From Chloroflexota bacterium (lineage in GTDB: Bacteria > Chloroflexota > Anaerolineae > Anaerolineales > UBA4823), in contig CP070764.1 in NCBI GenBank assembly GCA_020349245.1, positions 4,104,945 through 4,153,588 of the forward strand: DNA of 48,644 bases. The letters are read 5' to 3'. The notes beneath the pieces were generated by a model. That model did no database searches and was not told where the DNA came from. It saw nothing but the letters and a program-made list of their open reading frames with translations. Both the position numbers and the translations under genes were made by a program. Positions 16,970-25,114 of the stretch are shown piece after piece (the first letter of the stretch is position 1; every line of letters begins with the position of its first letter).

Positions 16970-17215
16970 TTATACCTTCATAATATCGCTATCTGCTCTC
17001 AGGCTGGTGATAAAGTTTGAACCAACTTCTCGCAAAGTCTGACCAATAATCCTAATTTTTTCCGAGATGGAAACTTTTGGGGTCACTTCTCGACCAAGAT
17101 CTTCGGTCTTCACGCTCTTGACTACGCGAGCGTTGGCTGATTCTGCAAGTAAACGTTCGTGGGTTTGCCGGTTGAAAGCTTGCCGGAGACCAGGATCATA
17201 ATTTAGGTTGTTCAT
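16970..17215 (-). CDS. Small hypothetical protein, 81 residues
   Basis: The ATG at 17215 has an ideal site (GGAAGGAG seven bases upstream), and the gene has a promoter-like pair before it and a strong terminator after it, so it is very likely expressed alone. The product is soluble, charged and free of Cys and of membrane segments, with a predicted helical part RLLAESANARVVKSVKTEDL and a second one after residue 50. I do not recognise a family. It could be a short regulator, but it lacks a clear HTH. Confidence 0.6.
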   Translation of the reverse strand: MNNLNYDPGLRQAFNRQTHERLLAESANARVVKSVKTEDLGREVTPKVSISEKIRIIGQTLREVGSNFITSLRADSDIMKV

Positions 17216-17269
17216 CTTATACTCCTTCCCTTATCTGGTCATTGTGGTCTCAATTACCAAGTTATGCTG

Positions 17270-17298
17270 ATCTTATCCGATCCAATAAAATCTGTCAG
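17270..17298 (-). promoter_or_regulatory. Possible promoter of the 81-residue protein gene
   Basis: On the minus strand, CTGACA (17298-17293), a 17-base spacer and TAAGAT (17275-17270) lie about 55 bases before the ATG. The -35 hexamer is the same as the one before the pentad precursor gene. The -10 match is only 4 of 6. Confidence 0.35.
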
Positions 17299-17389
17299 TT
17301 ATTCGAATCACCCGAGGATATTCGGACCCGTAAACGTCTTGGTGTAAAGCAATTCACATCAAGTAAGTGAATTGCCAATATTAAGATAC

Positions 17390-17418
17390 TTGACTTAGAA
17401 CATATGTTCGTGTATTAT
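17390..17418 (+). promoter_or_regulatory. Promoter with embedded SOS (LexA) box for the alkyltransferase-like gene
   Basis: TTGACT (17390-17395) and TATTAT (17413-17418) are spaced by 17 bases. Inside the spacer lies GAACATATGTTC (17398-17409), a perfect GAAC-N4-GTTC palindrome, the core of the Gram-positive-type LexA box (CGAAC-N4-GTTCG). LexA bound there would block polymerase directly. Just upstream is a second inverted repeat, AATTCAC (17351-17357) with GTGAATT (17367-17373), which could be another regulator's site. Confidence 0.65.
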
Positions 17419-17466
17419 AGATGCATATTTGGATATCAGGTTGAATCATTATGGAGGATCAATCTC

Positions 17467-17838
17467 ATGTCAGCCCAATACGCTTCAGCCCCCGATCGAA
17501 TAGCGTACTTCGAAAAGGTGTGGACACTCGTCCGCCAAATTCCCCCTGGAAAGGTGAGCACCTACGGGCGTATCGCTGCGTTAATCACTCCCCCACCAGG
17601 CATGAGTGTGCAGGCATATCGAGTTCGTGGACCGCGTATGGTGGGTGGCGCAATGGCTGCCTGCCCGGATAATGTCCCTTGGCAGCGGGTCATCAACGCA
17701 CAGGGGAAAGTCAGCATTCGCGCAGGAGAGGGGGGTGCGAGCCAGCGATCTCTGCTGGAAGGTGAAGGTGTGGAATTTGATGACAAAGATCGAGTTGACC
17801 TGGAAAGATTTCTCTGGGATGGACCTCCAGGTGCTTGA
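17467..17838 (+). CDS. Alkyltransferase-like (ATL) DNA lesion-binding protein
   Basis: 123 residues from ATG 17467, which follows GGAGG; the longer frame from 17404 starts inside the promoter. It is a small version of the C-terminal domain of O6-alkylguanine-DNA alkyltransferase, with STYGRIA, a RMVGGAM segment holding the Arg finger (Arg57) and VPWQRVI. In true alkyltransferases this last motif is PCHRV; here Trp72 replaces the acceptor Cys and Gln replaces His. ATL proteins with PWHR bind O6-alkylguanine without repairing it and hand it to nucleotide excision repair. The window's protein fits that class, and its SOS-box promoter agrees with a DNA-damage role. The Gln73 variant is slightly unusual. 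Confidence 0.85.
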   Translation: MSAQYASAPDRIAYFEKVWTLVRQIPPGKVSTYGRIAALITPPPGMSVQAYRVRGPRMVGGAMAACPDNVPWQRVINAQGKVSIRAGEGGASQRSLLEGEGVEFDDKDRVDLERFLWDGPPGA

Positions 17839-17885
17839 TCCCGAAGCAAGGTCGGCACAATACCCAATTAACAAGGATGGTCGTG

Positions 17886-18638
17886 ATGTTAGAAAGAAAT
17901 CGGAAACCAGCAGAAACCTATCCTATCAATCCTAGATTTCGAGCTTATGGAAAAGCGCGCATTGATATTGCCCAGCGAGCTGTCACCCGGGAAGACTGGG
18001 ACAGGCTGTGGAAAAGATCAGCCCACCCCTTTCCCTTCTCCTGGGGAAAAACCTGGAGACATTGTGTTGAATACAAAGTGGCAGATTTTCCTGCAGAAGT
18101 TGGTTTCTTCATCGATATCCTAGGATTCGCAGTGAACGCCTTCGATCCAGATTATGCCATGTTCACCAGCCCAAACGGTGAATTTCATTTCGCTATCGTT
18201 CCGACAGAAGACGCAGCACAGGCGACCCCTCCAGATGCGATCCACCTACAATTTTCGGTGACCCACATCTTCGAAACAGCGGTCGAACTCGAGCGGCGGG
18301 GCGTTATATTTGAACACTGGCCAGCCCGGTCTTTCGATACATCACCTTTGTTAATTGGAACCTTCCGCACACCTAACGGCATCGGGATTGATCTTTGGTG
18401 TTTCGACGAAGATTGGATTAATGAAGATGATACGCAGCTTAATCTCACTAATGAGGAGCAAAGTGAACGATCAGTGGCATCTCACTCCGGGCAAGAATCA
18501 TCCCGGGATCCCGATGACGACAATATCGAAGCTGGCAGGATTCTTTATCTGCCCTCGGAAGAATCAGCGGAAAACCTGGAAACTGACCCTGACATCGAGG
18601 AAGATGAACTTGTCTATCTGCCAGATGACAACATGTAA
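17886..18638 (+). CDS. Glyoxalase/VOC-superfamily protein with acidic tail
   Basis: 250 residues from ATG 17886, preceded by AAGGATGG; starts at 17877 and 17835 are possible. Residues from about 45 to 190 resemble the vicinal-oxygen-chelate fold: two beta-alpha-beta-beta-beta halves, with VEYKVADFPAEVGFFIDILG opening the first and IHLQFSVTHIFETAVELERR the second, closing with TPNGIGIDLW. The tail of about 60 residues is strongly acidic and holds two YLP motifs (ILYLPSEES, LVYLPDD). Substrate and metal ligands cannot be assigned. It follows the ATL gene by 47 bases and may be cotranscribed with it. Confidence 0.6.
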   Translation: MLERNRKPAETYPINPRFRAYGKARIDIAQRAVTREDWDRLWKRSAHPFPFSWGKTWRHCVEYKVADFPAEVGFFIDILGFAVNAFDPDYAMFTSPNGEFHFAIVPTEDAAQATPPDAIHLQFSVTHIFETAVELERRGVIFEHWPARSFDTSPLLIGTFRTPNGIGIDLWCFDEDWINEDDTQLNLTNEEQSERSVASHSGQESSRDPDDDNIEAGRILYLPSEESAENLETDPDIEEDELVYLPDDNM

Positions 18639-18988
18639 ACCTGGAGATTAATTTCCCCCAAGCGAGTCTTTGTTTTGAGTAGCGGAGATCAATCTCAATT
18701 TCCCCAGTCAAAAGGACGAGAGTTTAATGGCCTCTGCGAAGCCATTCAACCAGGTTGGAGATCTTGACGATTCTCCAAGCCAATTGCTCTGTGTGAAGTT
18801 GTAAATTTATTTCCCATCATTGATCGCTATACGCTGAAAGCGTAGAAATCCTGGAGCCAGAACTGAATTTTTGCACATATAATGGGTGTATATTTACGGC
18901 TTACCACCGGAATTTGTCGTGTCATTTTGGAATACCTTTGTGCGACTAATAATTTATCAAACAGGCATCCAAGATCGAGGGTAATTAA
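18639..18988. other. Intergenic stretch before the AAA gene
   Basis: No gene is supported. A perfect TATAAT at 18878-18883 could be the -10 of the following gene, but there is no good -35 at normal distance. A weak 6-bp hairpin (AATGGC/GCCATT) lies near 18733-18753. Confidence 0.4.
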
Positions 18989-19606
18989 ATGCCCACCAGG
19001 ATCCAATTGAAATTTCTCTCTACAGCCTTGAACAGTGAACTTCTTTTATCCCCATTTCAGTTCGAGACAGGCTGGCATGTTCTCACCGGGGCACCATGTT
19101 CAGGCAAAACGACATTGGTGGATTTATTAACCGCGAGGGGGTTCATGACAGTTCCGGAAATTGCTCGCCAAGCCTACGATAGGGAGATTGCGAAGGGGAG
19201 AACAATTGCTGAGATCCATCAGGACATAAGAAATTTCCAGCGGGGTATTGCTGATCTGCAGCTGTCCTGTGAACAAGATCTAGACCCTGATGATACAGCT
19301 TTTCTCGATCGCGCATTCCCGGATTCACTGACTTTTTTCCGGATATTTGGGTTGAATCCAAACGAGATTTTGCCCAAGTGCTTCCAATATCACTATGATT
19401 CTGTGTTCATACTCGACCGGCTTCCATTTGAACGCGACCGGCAGCTTGGGCCTGAAGACGATGCATCTGCGAGATTCGTCGACGAATGGCTTGAACGGGA
19501 TTATCGGGCATTAAATTACCAGGTTGTCAGGGTCCCCGTACTCCCCCCGGAGGAGCGTCTTGCCTTTCTGCTGGAGCGAATCGCGAAAAAGGGAGACAGC
19601 TGGTAG
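18989..19606 (+). CDS. AAA_28-type P-loop ATPase / NTPase
   Basis: 205 residues. Walker A is GAPCSGKTT near residue 35, followed by VPEIARQAYDREI and, later, the aspartate-rich DTAFLDRAFPDSL, the usual Walker B-like stretch of the AAA_28 (NadR C-terminal-like) family. Members are small kinase-like P-loop proteins of largely unknown substrate. The C-terminus has the expected arginine-rich lid (RVPVLPPEERLAFLLERIA). It stands alone and converges on the sugar kinase gene. A nucleoside or metabolite kinase role is plausible but not shown. Confidence 0.7.
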   Translation: MPTRIQLKFLSTALNSELLLSPFQFETGWHVLTGAPCSGKTTLVDLLTARGFMTVPEIARQAYDREIAKGRTIAEIHQDIRNFQRGIADLQLSCEQDLDPDDTAFLDRAFPDSLTFFRIFGLNPNEILPKCFQYHYDSVFILDRLPFERDRQLGPEDDASARFVDEWLERDYRALNYQVVRVPVLPPEERLAFLLERIAKKGDSW

Positions 19607-19625
19607 CACGCCCAGGCGGGATTGG

Positions 19626-20591
19626 TTACTTGAAAGAGTCCGCCAATGCCTGGTGAATTTGTGGCGTCACCTGTAAACCCCCGACCTGCATGCCGATCAG
19701 TACCCCCCCCACAACGGGAGGCAGATTCAATCTTACCAGGTGCGCTTTGGGTGCCAGTTCTTGAATACTCAAATGCATGGGATCAATCAGGACTTGACCA
19801 GCCTTGAACATGCTACCGACGAGAACAACCTCAAATTCAAGGTCCTGGAAATTCAGCTGGCGAATCACCGCTTTGACCATTTCCCCCAATTCCCTTCCAG
19901 CCCAATCGATCAATTGGGTGGCAACCGGATCGCCGTCTTCAGCAGCCTGGAAAATCAGCGGTGCTGCATTTCCGTCGACCTGATAGCGATTGGTAGTATA
20001 CCCCTCTAACAAATCTACTTCATCTTCCGCTCCAGCGTAGCGAATTAAAATCTCTGTCAATGCGGTCCTCTGCCCGCGTTGCGTCCAGGCATGGGCGACC
20101 AGCTGCATGGCGCGGTAGACCAGCTCGGTACTCCCAGCCGCCTCCCCGGCCAGGTCTCCAAATCCTGTCACCCTGCCAATATGATTCCGCTTCTTATCCC
20201 ACCCCCAGCAATTGCATCCTGTGCCGGAAACCACGGCAATGCCCCAACCCGCTGCTGTTCCCGCCACCAAGCCCAGGATGGCATCATTATGGATTTCTAT
20301 ATGACCTCCCAAACCCAGCTTGTTGATCACTTGCAACATATGAGGCGCATCCGAAGGCCAATCGTAACCGGAGATACCAAAACCCGATCCAGAAAGCTCA
20401 CCTGCAGAAATCCCGGTCTGATCGCATGCCTCTGTTGCTGCTTTCCGCAATGCAGCGAGCATCCCCGCGTATCCAACGGTTTGATGGTTGCCCGGTCCTG
20501 CCAAACCAAGACCGGTCTTTCGACCCGCTCCATCAGCGATCATGACCTGGGTTTTCGAGCTGCCAATATCTGCACCGAGATAATAATCCAT
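19626..20591 (-). CDS. BadF/BadG-type ATPase, N-acetylglucosamine-kinase-like sugar kinase
   Basis: 321 residues, the usual length for this ASKHA kinase family. Visible motifs are phosphate-1 GADIGSSKT at the start, a connecting GFGISGYDWPSD, phosphate-2 VSGTGCNCWGW and an adenosine motif VLVGSMFKAG. It starts 10 bases after the stop of the GH4 gene, so they form a pair. GH4 enzymes act on 6-phospho-glycosides, which are normally made by a PTS; no PTS gene is in the window, so this kinase could phosphorylate the imported disaccharide or the released hexose. The exact sugar is not readable from sequence. Confidence 0.8.
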   Translation of the reverse strand: MDYYLGADIGSSKTQVMIADGAGRKTGLGLAGPGNHQTVGYAGMLAALRKAATEACDQTGISAGELSGSGFGISGYDWPSDAPHMLQVINKLGLGGHIEIHNDAILGLVAGTAAGWGIAVVSGTGCNCWGWDKKRNHIGRVTGFGDLAGEAAGSTELVYRAMQLVAHAWTQRGQRTALTEILIRYAGAEDEVDLLEGYTTNRYQVDGNAAPLIFQAAEDGDPVATQLIDWAGRELGEMVKAVIRQLNFQDLEFEVVLVGSMFKAGQVLIDPMHLSIQELAPKAHLVRLNLPPVVGGVLIGMQVGGLQVTPQIHQALADSFK

Positions 20592-20601
20592 CCGATTATC
20601 C

Positions 20602-21900
20602 TTAATCTCTCCAGAAATTCGGTAAGTATTCGCGGTGGGTGACCAGCATATCTTCCAAGACCAGTTGCACTTTGTCTGCCTCAGGCCCTAATGGGTGTGC
20701 CAGCAGCGCCTGGTAAGCAGCGATTCGATCGCCATGTACGGCTGCCTCGACGGTCAGCAATTCATAAGCCTTGACCTGGGCGATCAATCCGAAGCAAACC
20801 GGCGGCAGGGGTTCAGCGGGTAAAGGCTGTATCCCCATCCGGTTTACTTTTGCGGGCAGTTCCAACACCCAATTACTTGGCCAGTCTCGGACTACACCAT
20901 CATTGGCCACATTGACCACGTGGACCTCATTCAAGTCGTTGAAGTGAGCATTTAGGAGCTGTGTCGCAACAGTAGAATAGTATGCTCCACCGCGTTTCAT
21001 CAGAGCTTCAGGCGGCTCGTGTAATCCATGATCGGAATACATGCGCAGCAAATCACCTTCCACCTGCAGGACCTCTTCTGCCCTCGAAGGCGGCCATTTT
21101 TCCTGTTCAGCCAGGATTCGTCCTGTATAGTAATAATATTTCAGATAATAATTGGGCAGCATGCCCAGGGCAGCGAGTGTCTGCAGATCCCATTCCGACT
21201 CAGGATTCTCTTGGGCTTCGGCGATGTACAACTCGATCACCCGGGACCATATGTCCTCGCCGTCAACCGTGAAGCCGCGGTGCCAGGAAAGATGGTTAAG
21301 ACCCATCGTGTTGAGTGCAGCCCTCTTTGGAGAAATCTGCTCTCCGAATTTCGCCTCGATCCTTTCGATAAGCTCCATTTTTACAGTTATCGGTACGTTA
21401 CACACGCCCACGGATTCCACATCGGGTGCATACTGATGCAGCGCCTGGGTGATCAAGCCAGCCGGGTTGGTGAAGTTCACCAACAGGCAGCCTGGTGCAG
21501 CTGATGCGCGTATCTCAGCCGCCACCTGGAGAACCACGGGAATGGTCCGCAAAGCTTTCGCCATCCCACCCACACCTGTCGTTTCCTGGCCGATCAGACC
21601 ATGCCGGCGACCCAGGTATTCATCTGCACGGCGGGCTTCCATCTGGCCTACACGCAGCTGGGTGATAACATAGCTCGAATCTGCCAGCGACGCGCCTTGA
21701 TCAGTCGACAATACGACCCGAAACGGTGAGCCTTTCGCCCTCACCATTCGCTGGGCGAAACCGCCCACAATATCCAGCCGCTCCTGATCAATATCCATCA
21801 GCCACAACTCTTCAAGTGGAAATTCATCCAGCCGGAACAGGAAACCATTTACCAGTTCGGGAGTATACGTGGACCCTCCACCAATCACAGTTACCTTCAT
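20602..21900 (-). CDS. GH4 NAD-dependent 6-phospho-beta-glucosidase
   Basis: 432 residues from ATG 21900, preceded by GGAG; a TTG four codons upstream is less likely. The NAD-binding start is KVTVIGGGSTYTPELVNGF. VCNVPI carries the metal-binding Cys and LNHLSWHRGF the metal-binding His, in the form typical of the 6-phospho-beta-glucosidase branch and unlike the alpha-glucosidase branch. GH4 enzymes cleave by oxidation-elimination using NAD and Mn. It is in the same strand as the beta-glucan genes but separated from them by a terminator and 480 bases, so it has its own promoter. Substrate is inferred from family. Confidence 0.85.
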   Translation of the reverse strand: MKVTVIGGGSTYTPELVNGFLFRLDEFPLEELWLMDIDQERLDIVGGFAQRMVRAKGSPFRVVLSTDQGASLADSSYVITQLRVGQMEARRADEYLGRRHGLIGQETTGVGGMAKALRTIPVVLQVAAEIRASAAPGCLLVNFTNPAGLITQALHQYAPDVESVGVCNVPITVKMELIERIEAKFGEQISPKRAALNTMGLNHLSWHRGFTVDGEDIWSRVIELYIAEAQENPESEWDLQTLAALGMLPNYYLKYYYYTGRILAEQEKWPPSRAEEVLQVEGDLLRMYSDHGLHEPPEALMKRGGAYYSTVATQLLNAHFNDLNEVHVVNVANDGVVRDWPSNWVLELPAKVNRMGIQPLPAEPLPPVCFGLIAQVKAYELLTVEAAVHGDRIAAYQALLAHPLGPEADKVQLVLEDMLVTHREYLPNFWRD

Positions 21901-22358
21901 ATTATTCTCCAATTGAGTGCATAATTTTACCGAAGTTCCTCTTGAATCTTAACACAGCAGGTTCTCGATTCTTGATACGTATCTGCAAATCGTACAAACA
22001 CGGTTAAACCTGTGAATTCCGTGTTTTTCCCCGATTATGAATTTTTCCTGGCGGAGGCAAATTCATTAAAATTCGGGATTGGATCATTCTTACTTTATTA
22101 TTTTCTGAATCAATCAGAACTCGTTAAGTCCACAGACCAATAAATGAAAACGAGCGGATTCTGATCTAAAAATAAAGTACACCTCTGGGGGTCGGGTCCT
22201 TGGGGATCCTGTTTCTTGCAACCCTTAAATCATCTTATCAAGATGGCTGCGCAACTGTGGTTCCCGGATGAATTTCCACAGAACCACCAAAAACTGATGC
22301 AGACAGGATCAAGTTTATCCCTCAAAATACACTGAGTTCTAGAATGTTAGGCCAAAGG
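21901..22358. other. Intergenic stretch before the GH4-kinase pair
   Basis: No ORF with a ribosome site is seen. It should contain the promoter of the GH4-kinase pair. I find no copy of the CelR-type palindrome and no TGTGA-N6-TCACA box in it. Confidence 0.4.
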
Positions 22359-22386
22359 AAAAAAAGCAGATACAATTTTATCTGCT
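22359..22386 (-). terminator. Rho-independent terminator closing the phosphorylase genes
   Basis: The stem AGCAGATA / TATCTGCT (22365-22372 with 22379-22386) is followed on the minus strand by seven T residues. It overlaps two bases of the TAG stop codon of the GH94 gene. It marks the end of the long beta-glucan transcript. Confidence 0.85.
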
Positions 22387-25114
22387 ATGAAGGGGCACCT
22401 AATTCTACAACAATTTCATGACCAACCTCCTGGGATAATGACGAAATCTGATCCCTGGATATTCTCTCTGAGTGCTGGTTCATAATGCTTGGTAAACCTT
22501 CACCATCAATCTTGATTGCCACAATCACATAATCACCATATTCGAGTCGCGAGGTATTGACATAGGTGATTATCAGCTGCCGATCAGCAAACTGAGTCCT
22601 TACACTTGCTTTCCCCTCTACATCAAAAAGATCCTGGGGAAGCTTGGGCTCTAATACCAAATCACCCATTTTTCCCTGCACCCCGAAAAGTTCGCTTAGC
22701 ATGGTCAACAAGAGCCAGCTGGCTGAGCCGGTCAGGTATGGATACATGCCTTTCCCGCGAGGATCGATGTACTCAGGAATGCCCGGATATATACCGCTTT
22801 TCACAAAATCCTGGCAATGTAAATATAAGGTATTGATCACTTGCCAGCCTTGATGAACATACCCGCGCTTGAACAATGCATTTGCCCACATCATTCCCAT
22901 ATGACTGAACATGGCACCGTTCTCCTTGTGTCCATAAGCAAAGCCAGAAAAACGGCCCAGATTAGTTAACACCTCTCCAAAATTGGTATTTAAGCGATAG
23001 CCGCCCATTGACTCTTCCCACAAGTAATGATCGGCAGCTCCTACCATGTCCCTAACCTGCTGTTCATCAGCTATTCCGCCCATCATGGTGAATACCTGTC
23101 CTGTCAGAGTCATCCGGACTCGTTCGCTATCAAATCCTTCCACTCGATTCCCATCATTGTCATAATAACCGTTGAACCATCCATTTCCCTCCCAATCCTG
23201 AATCCATTCATTCTGACGAATGTGTTCATAGAGCCAGGCGGCTTTTGCCTGCAGATCTTTTATCAAATCTCCAGAAGGAATGGCCACTTTCTCACCAGAG
23301 ATTTTGTTCCGACAGCTGGCAAAGTATGCTGCCAGCTTACCCTGCTTCTCCTGAAAAGATGCGTAGTCAATTGGAATACTGACGGTATCAAGCAACTGGA
23401 GGAGCTCTTCGGCAAGCTCCACCTTCTCCACCCCGGAATCTAATAAAGCTGTCACGAGCTGGCTGATCTGAAGTAAATTGCTGGCGTACAGCGCGGTGAA
23501 AGCGACACTCTCTCCTCGCCTGGCTGCCATATCCATACCATCATTCCAATCACCACCCTCTAATCGGATGTTGTTATGTTCCCCAACGTTAAAAAAGGCC
23601 GTCAGGTGCTGTACCAAGAGATGCTCTAAAATGGATCCTTGATAAACCTCTCCATTATTATGCCTCAGCTGGGTGCCTAAACCAGCATGCCAATCCTTGT
23701 CGTGGGATTGACAGCGATCAACATGGCGATCTTTAAAATACACCTGGTTTCGTAATACAAAATCCAGATTACCGCTTCGATCGATATAGAATTTTGTCGT
23801 CAACCAGGGCCAAGCCCCATGATCCATCCAAACACGGGGAATGTCGTTGCGGTCAGCTTTAAACTCACCCGGTTTAGATCCAATGATGGTCGCGTTACTG
23901 CCGTCCATCCGGACTCCAGCGTAGTAATTCCAGAGCAATTTATCTATTCCATCTGTTTCCATTATCAGCTGAGCCAAGGTGTCTTGCCAAAGGTCTCGCC
24001 AACCTCTGCCACCGCGACCGTAATCATGGTAAGGTAAGAATGAGTTGCCAAACAAGCGGCGCAGGATTGGTTGAACCCCAACCCATTTTAGCCAGCCATC
24101 AAAGCGGGGATCTGCCGTCTTGAAGGAAAGCCCCGAGATTTTTTCCTGCCAGAATGCTTGATTCTGCTTAAGCCAATTGTGAATTTGATCTTTGTTCCCG
24201 AAGCGAAGGATGAGATCATCGGGTTTCGTTTCGTCAGCGAGAATACTCATGATCAGGATGTATGTTCGGCTCTCACCAGGTTTGAGGGTAAGAGAGCTAA
24301 ACCGCAATCCACCCAGGGCTTCATATCCAGCGATTTCAGATCCGGCAGGCACCAATTTGTCAGAATTTAATACTACTGTTTGCGGCCATTCCAATGTGCC
24401 ACCTTCACCGATAAAATCTCCAACAAGGGGGAAAAAACCAGCCGGTGGAGTACCACCTTCCTCTACACCTAAGACAGCATACGTAATAGTATTTTGTTTG
24501 TGACCGCGTTCATCAAATGACATGCTCGGTTTTACCAACACGCCGTGAGGTGCAGTCCAAATGCGATGTAGCAGGGAGGTCACGTGGCGATGGTCACGCA
24601 AATTGTCTGCAGAACGGCCATAAATTGGGATTGCAGCAGTTGTGGTAAGCCGCACAGGCTGGTCGCCAAGATTGGTCACTGTAACTTGCATTAATTCGAC
24701 TTGATCTGAGCCAGGGGGAATAAAATTTATTGTCTCAGCCCTTAAGCCGACTTTTTGGTTAATTCTGGTTAATTTGTGCCACAATAAGCCCGCCTCCAAG
24801 GTCACCTGTTCTGCCTCAGCAGGCTCATACATGCCAGCTCTTTGTCGAGCTGATGAGCCCGCCACTGACCATGGTCCAAAACCATCAATGTAAAACCAGA
24901 AATTGCGACCCGACCTTGAATTGTGCAGGTCTTCCACCGTTACCGGCGCGGTCAAAAACGAGTTATGGCCTATCTTGATATCCCCGTGGAGCGTTGGAGA
25001 GATCGAAGACATCATCCCGGCGGTATTTACCAGAGGAAAGTACAGATAGTTATTCAGGTGTGGATCAGATAAAGTAAATGTGCCACCTTCGTCTATAAAG
25101 GACCAATTTTTCAT
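22385..25114 (-). CDS. GH94 disaccharide phosphorylase, possibly laminaribiose phosphorylase
   Basis: 909 residues. GGDWNDGMD around Asp525 is the general-acid motif of GH94 phosphorylases, and GIPEYIDPRGKGMYPYLTGS near the C-terminus is also typical. The N-terminal beta-sandwich starts immediately (YLYFPLVNTAGMMSS), and there is no signal peptide, so it is cytoplasmic. Such enzymes split a beta-glucoside with phosphate into alpha-glucose-1-phosphate and a shorter sugar, saving ATP. AAGGAG gives the start, and ATGA overlaps the upstream phosphorylase gene, so the two are coupled. With a beta-1,3-glucanase in the same cluster, laminaribiose is the best guess. Cellobiose phosphorylase is the main alternative. 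Confidence 0.8.
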   Translation of the reverse strand: MKNWSFIDEGGTFTLSDPHLNNYLYFPLVNTAGMMSSISPTLHGDIKIGHNSFLTAPVTVEDLHNSRSGRNFWFYIDGFGPWSVAGSSARQRAGMYEPAEAEQVTLEAGLLWHKLTRINQKVGLRAETINFIPPGSDQVELMQVTVTNLGDQPVRLTTTAAIPIYGRSADNLRDHRHVTSLLHRIWTAPHGVLVKPSMSFDERGHKQNTITYAVLGVEEGGTPPAGFFPLVGDFIGEGGTLEWPQTVVLNSDKLVPAGSEIAGYEALGGLRFSSLTLKPGESRTYILIMSILADETKPDDLILRFGNKDQIHNWLKQNQAFWQEKISGLSFKTADPRFDGWLKWVGVQPILRRLFGNSFLPYHDYGRGGRGWRDLWQDTLAQLIMETDGIDKLLWNYYAGVRMDGSNATIIGSKPGEFKADRNDIPRVWMDHGAWPWLTTKFYIDRSGNLDFVLRNQVYFKDRHVDRCQSHDKDWHAGLGTQLRHNNGEVYQGSILEHLLVQHLTAFFNVGEHNNIRLEGGDWNDGMDMAARRGESVAFTALYASNLLQISQLVTALLDSGVEKVELAEELLQLLDTVSIPIDYASFQEKQGKLAAYFASCRNKISGEKVAIPSGDLIKDLQAKAAWLYEHIRQNEWIQDWEGNGWFNGYYDNDGNRVEGFDSERVRMTLTGQVFTMMGGIADEQQVRDMVGAADHYLWEESMGGYRLNTNFGEVLTNLGRFSGFAYGHKENGAMFSHMGMMWANALFKRGYVHQGWQVINTLYLHCQDFVKSGIYPGIPEYIDPRGKGMYPYLTGSASWLLLTMLSELFGVQGKMGDLVLEPKLPQDLFDVEGKASVRTQFADRQLIITYVNTSRLEYGDYVIVAIKIDGEGLPSIMNQHSERISRDQISSLSQEVGHEIVVELGAPS

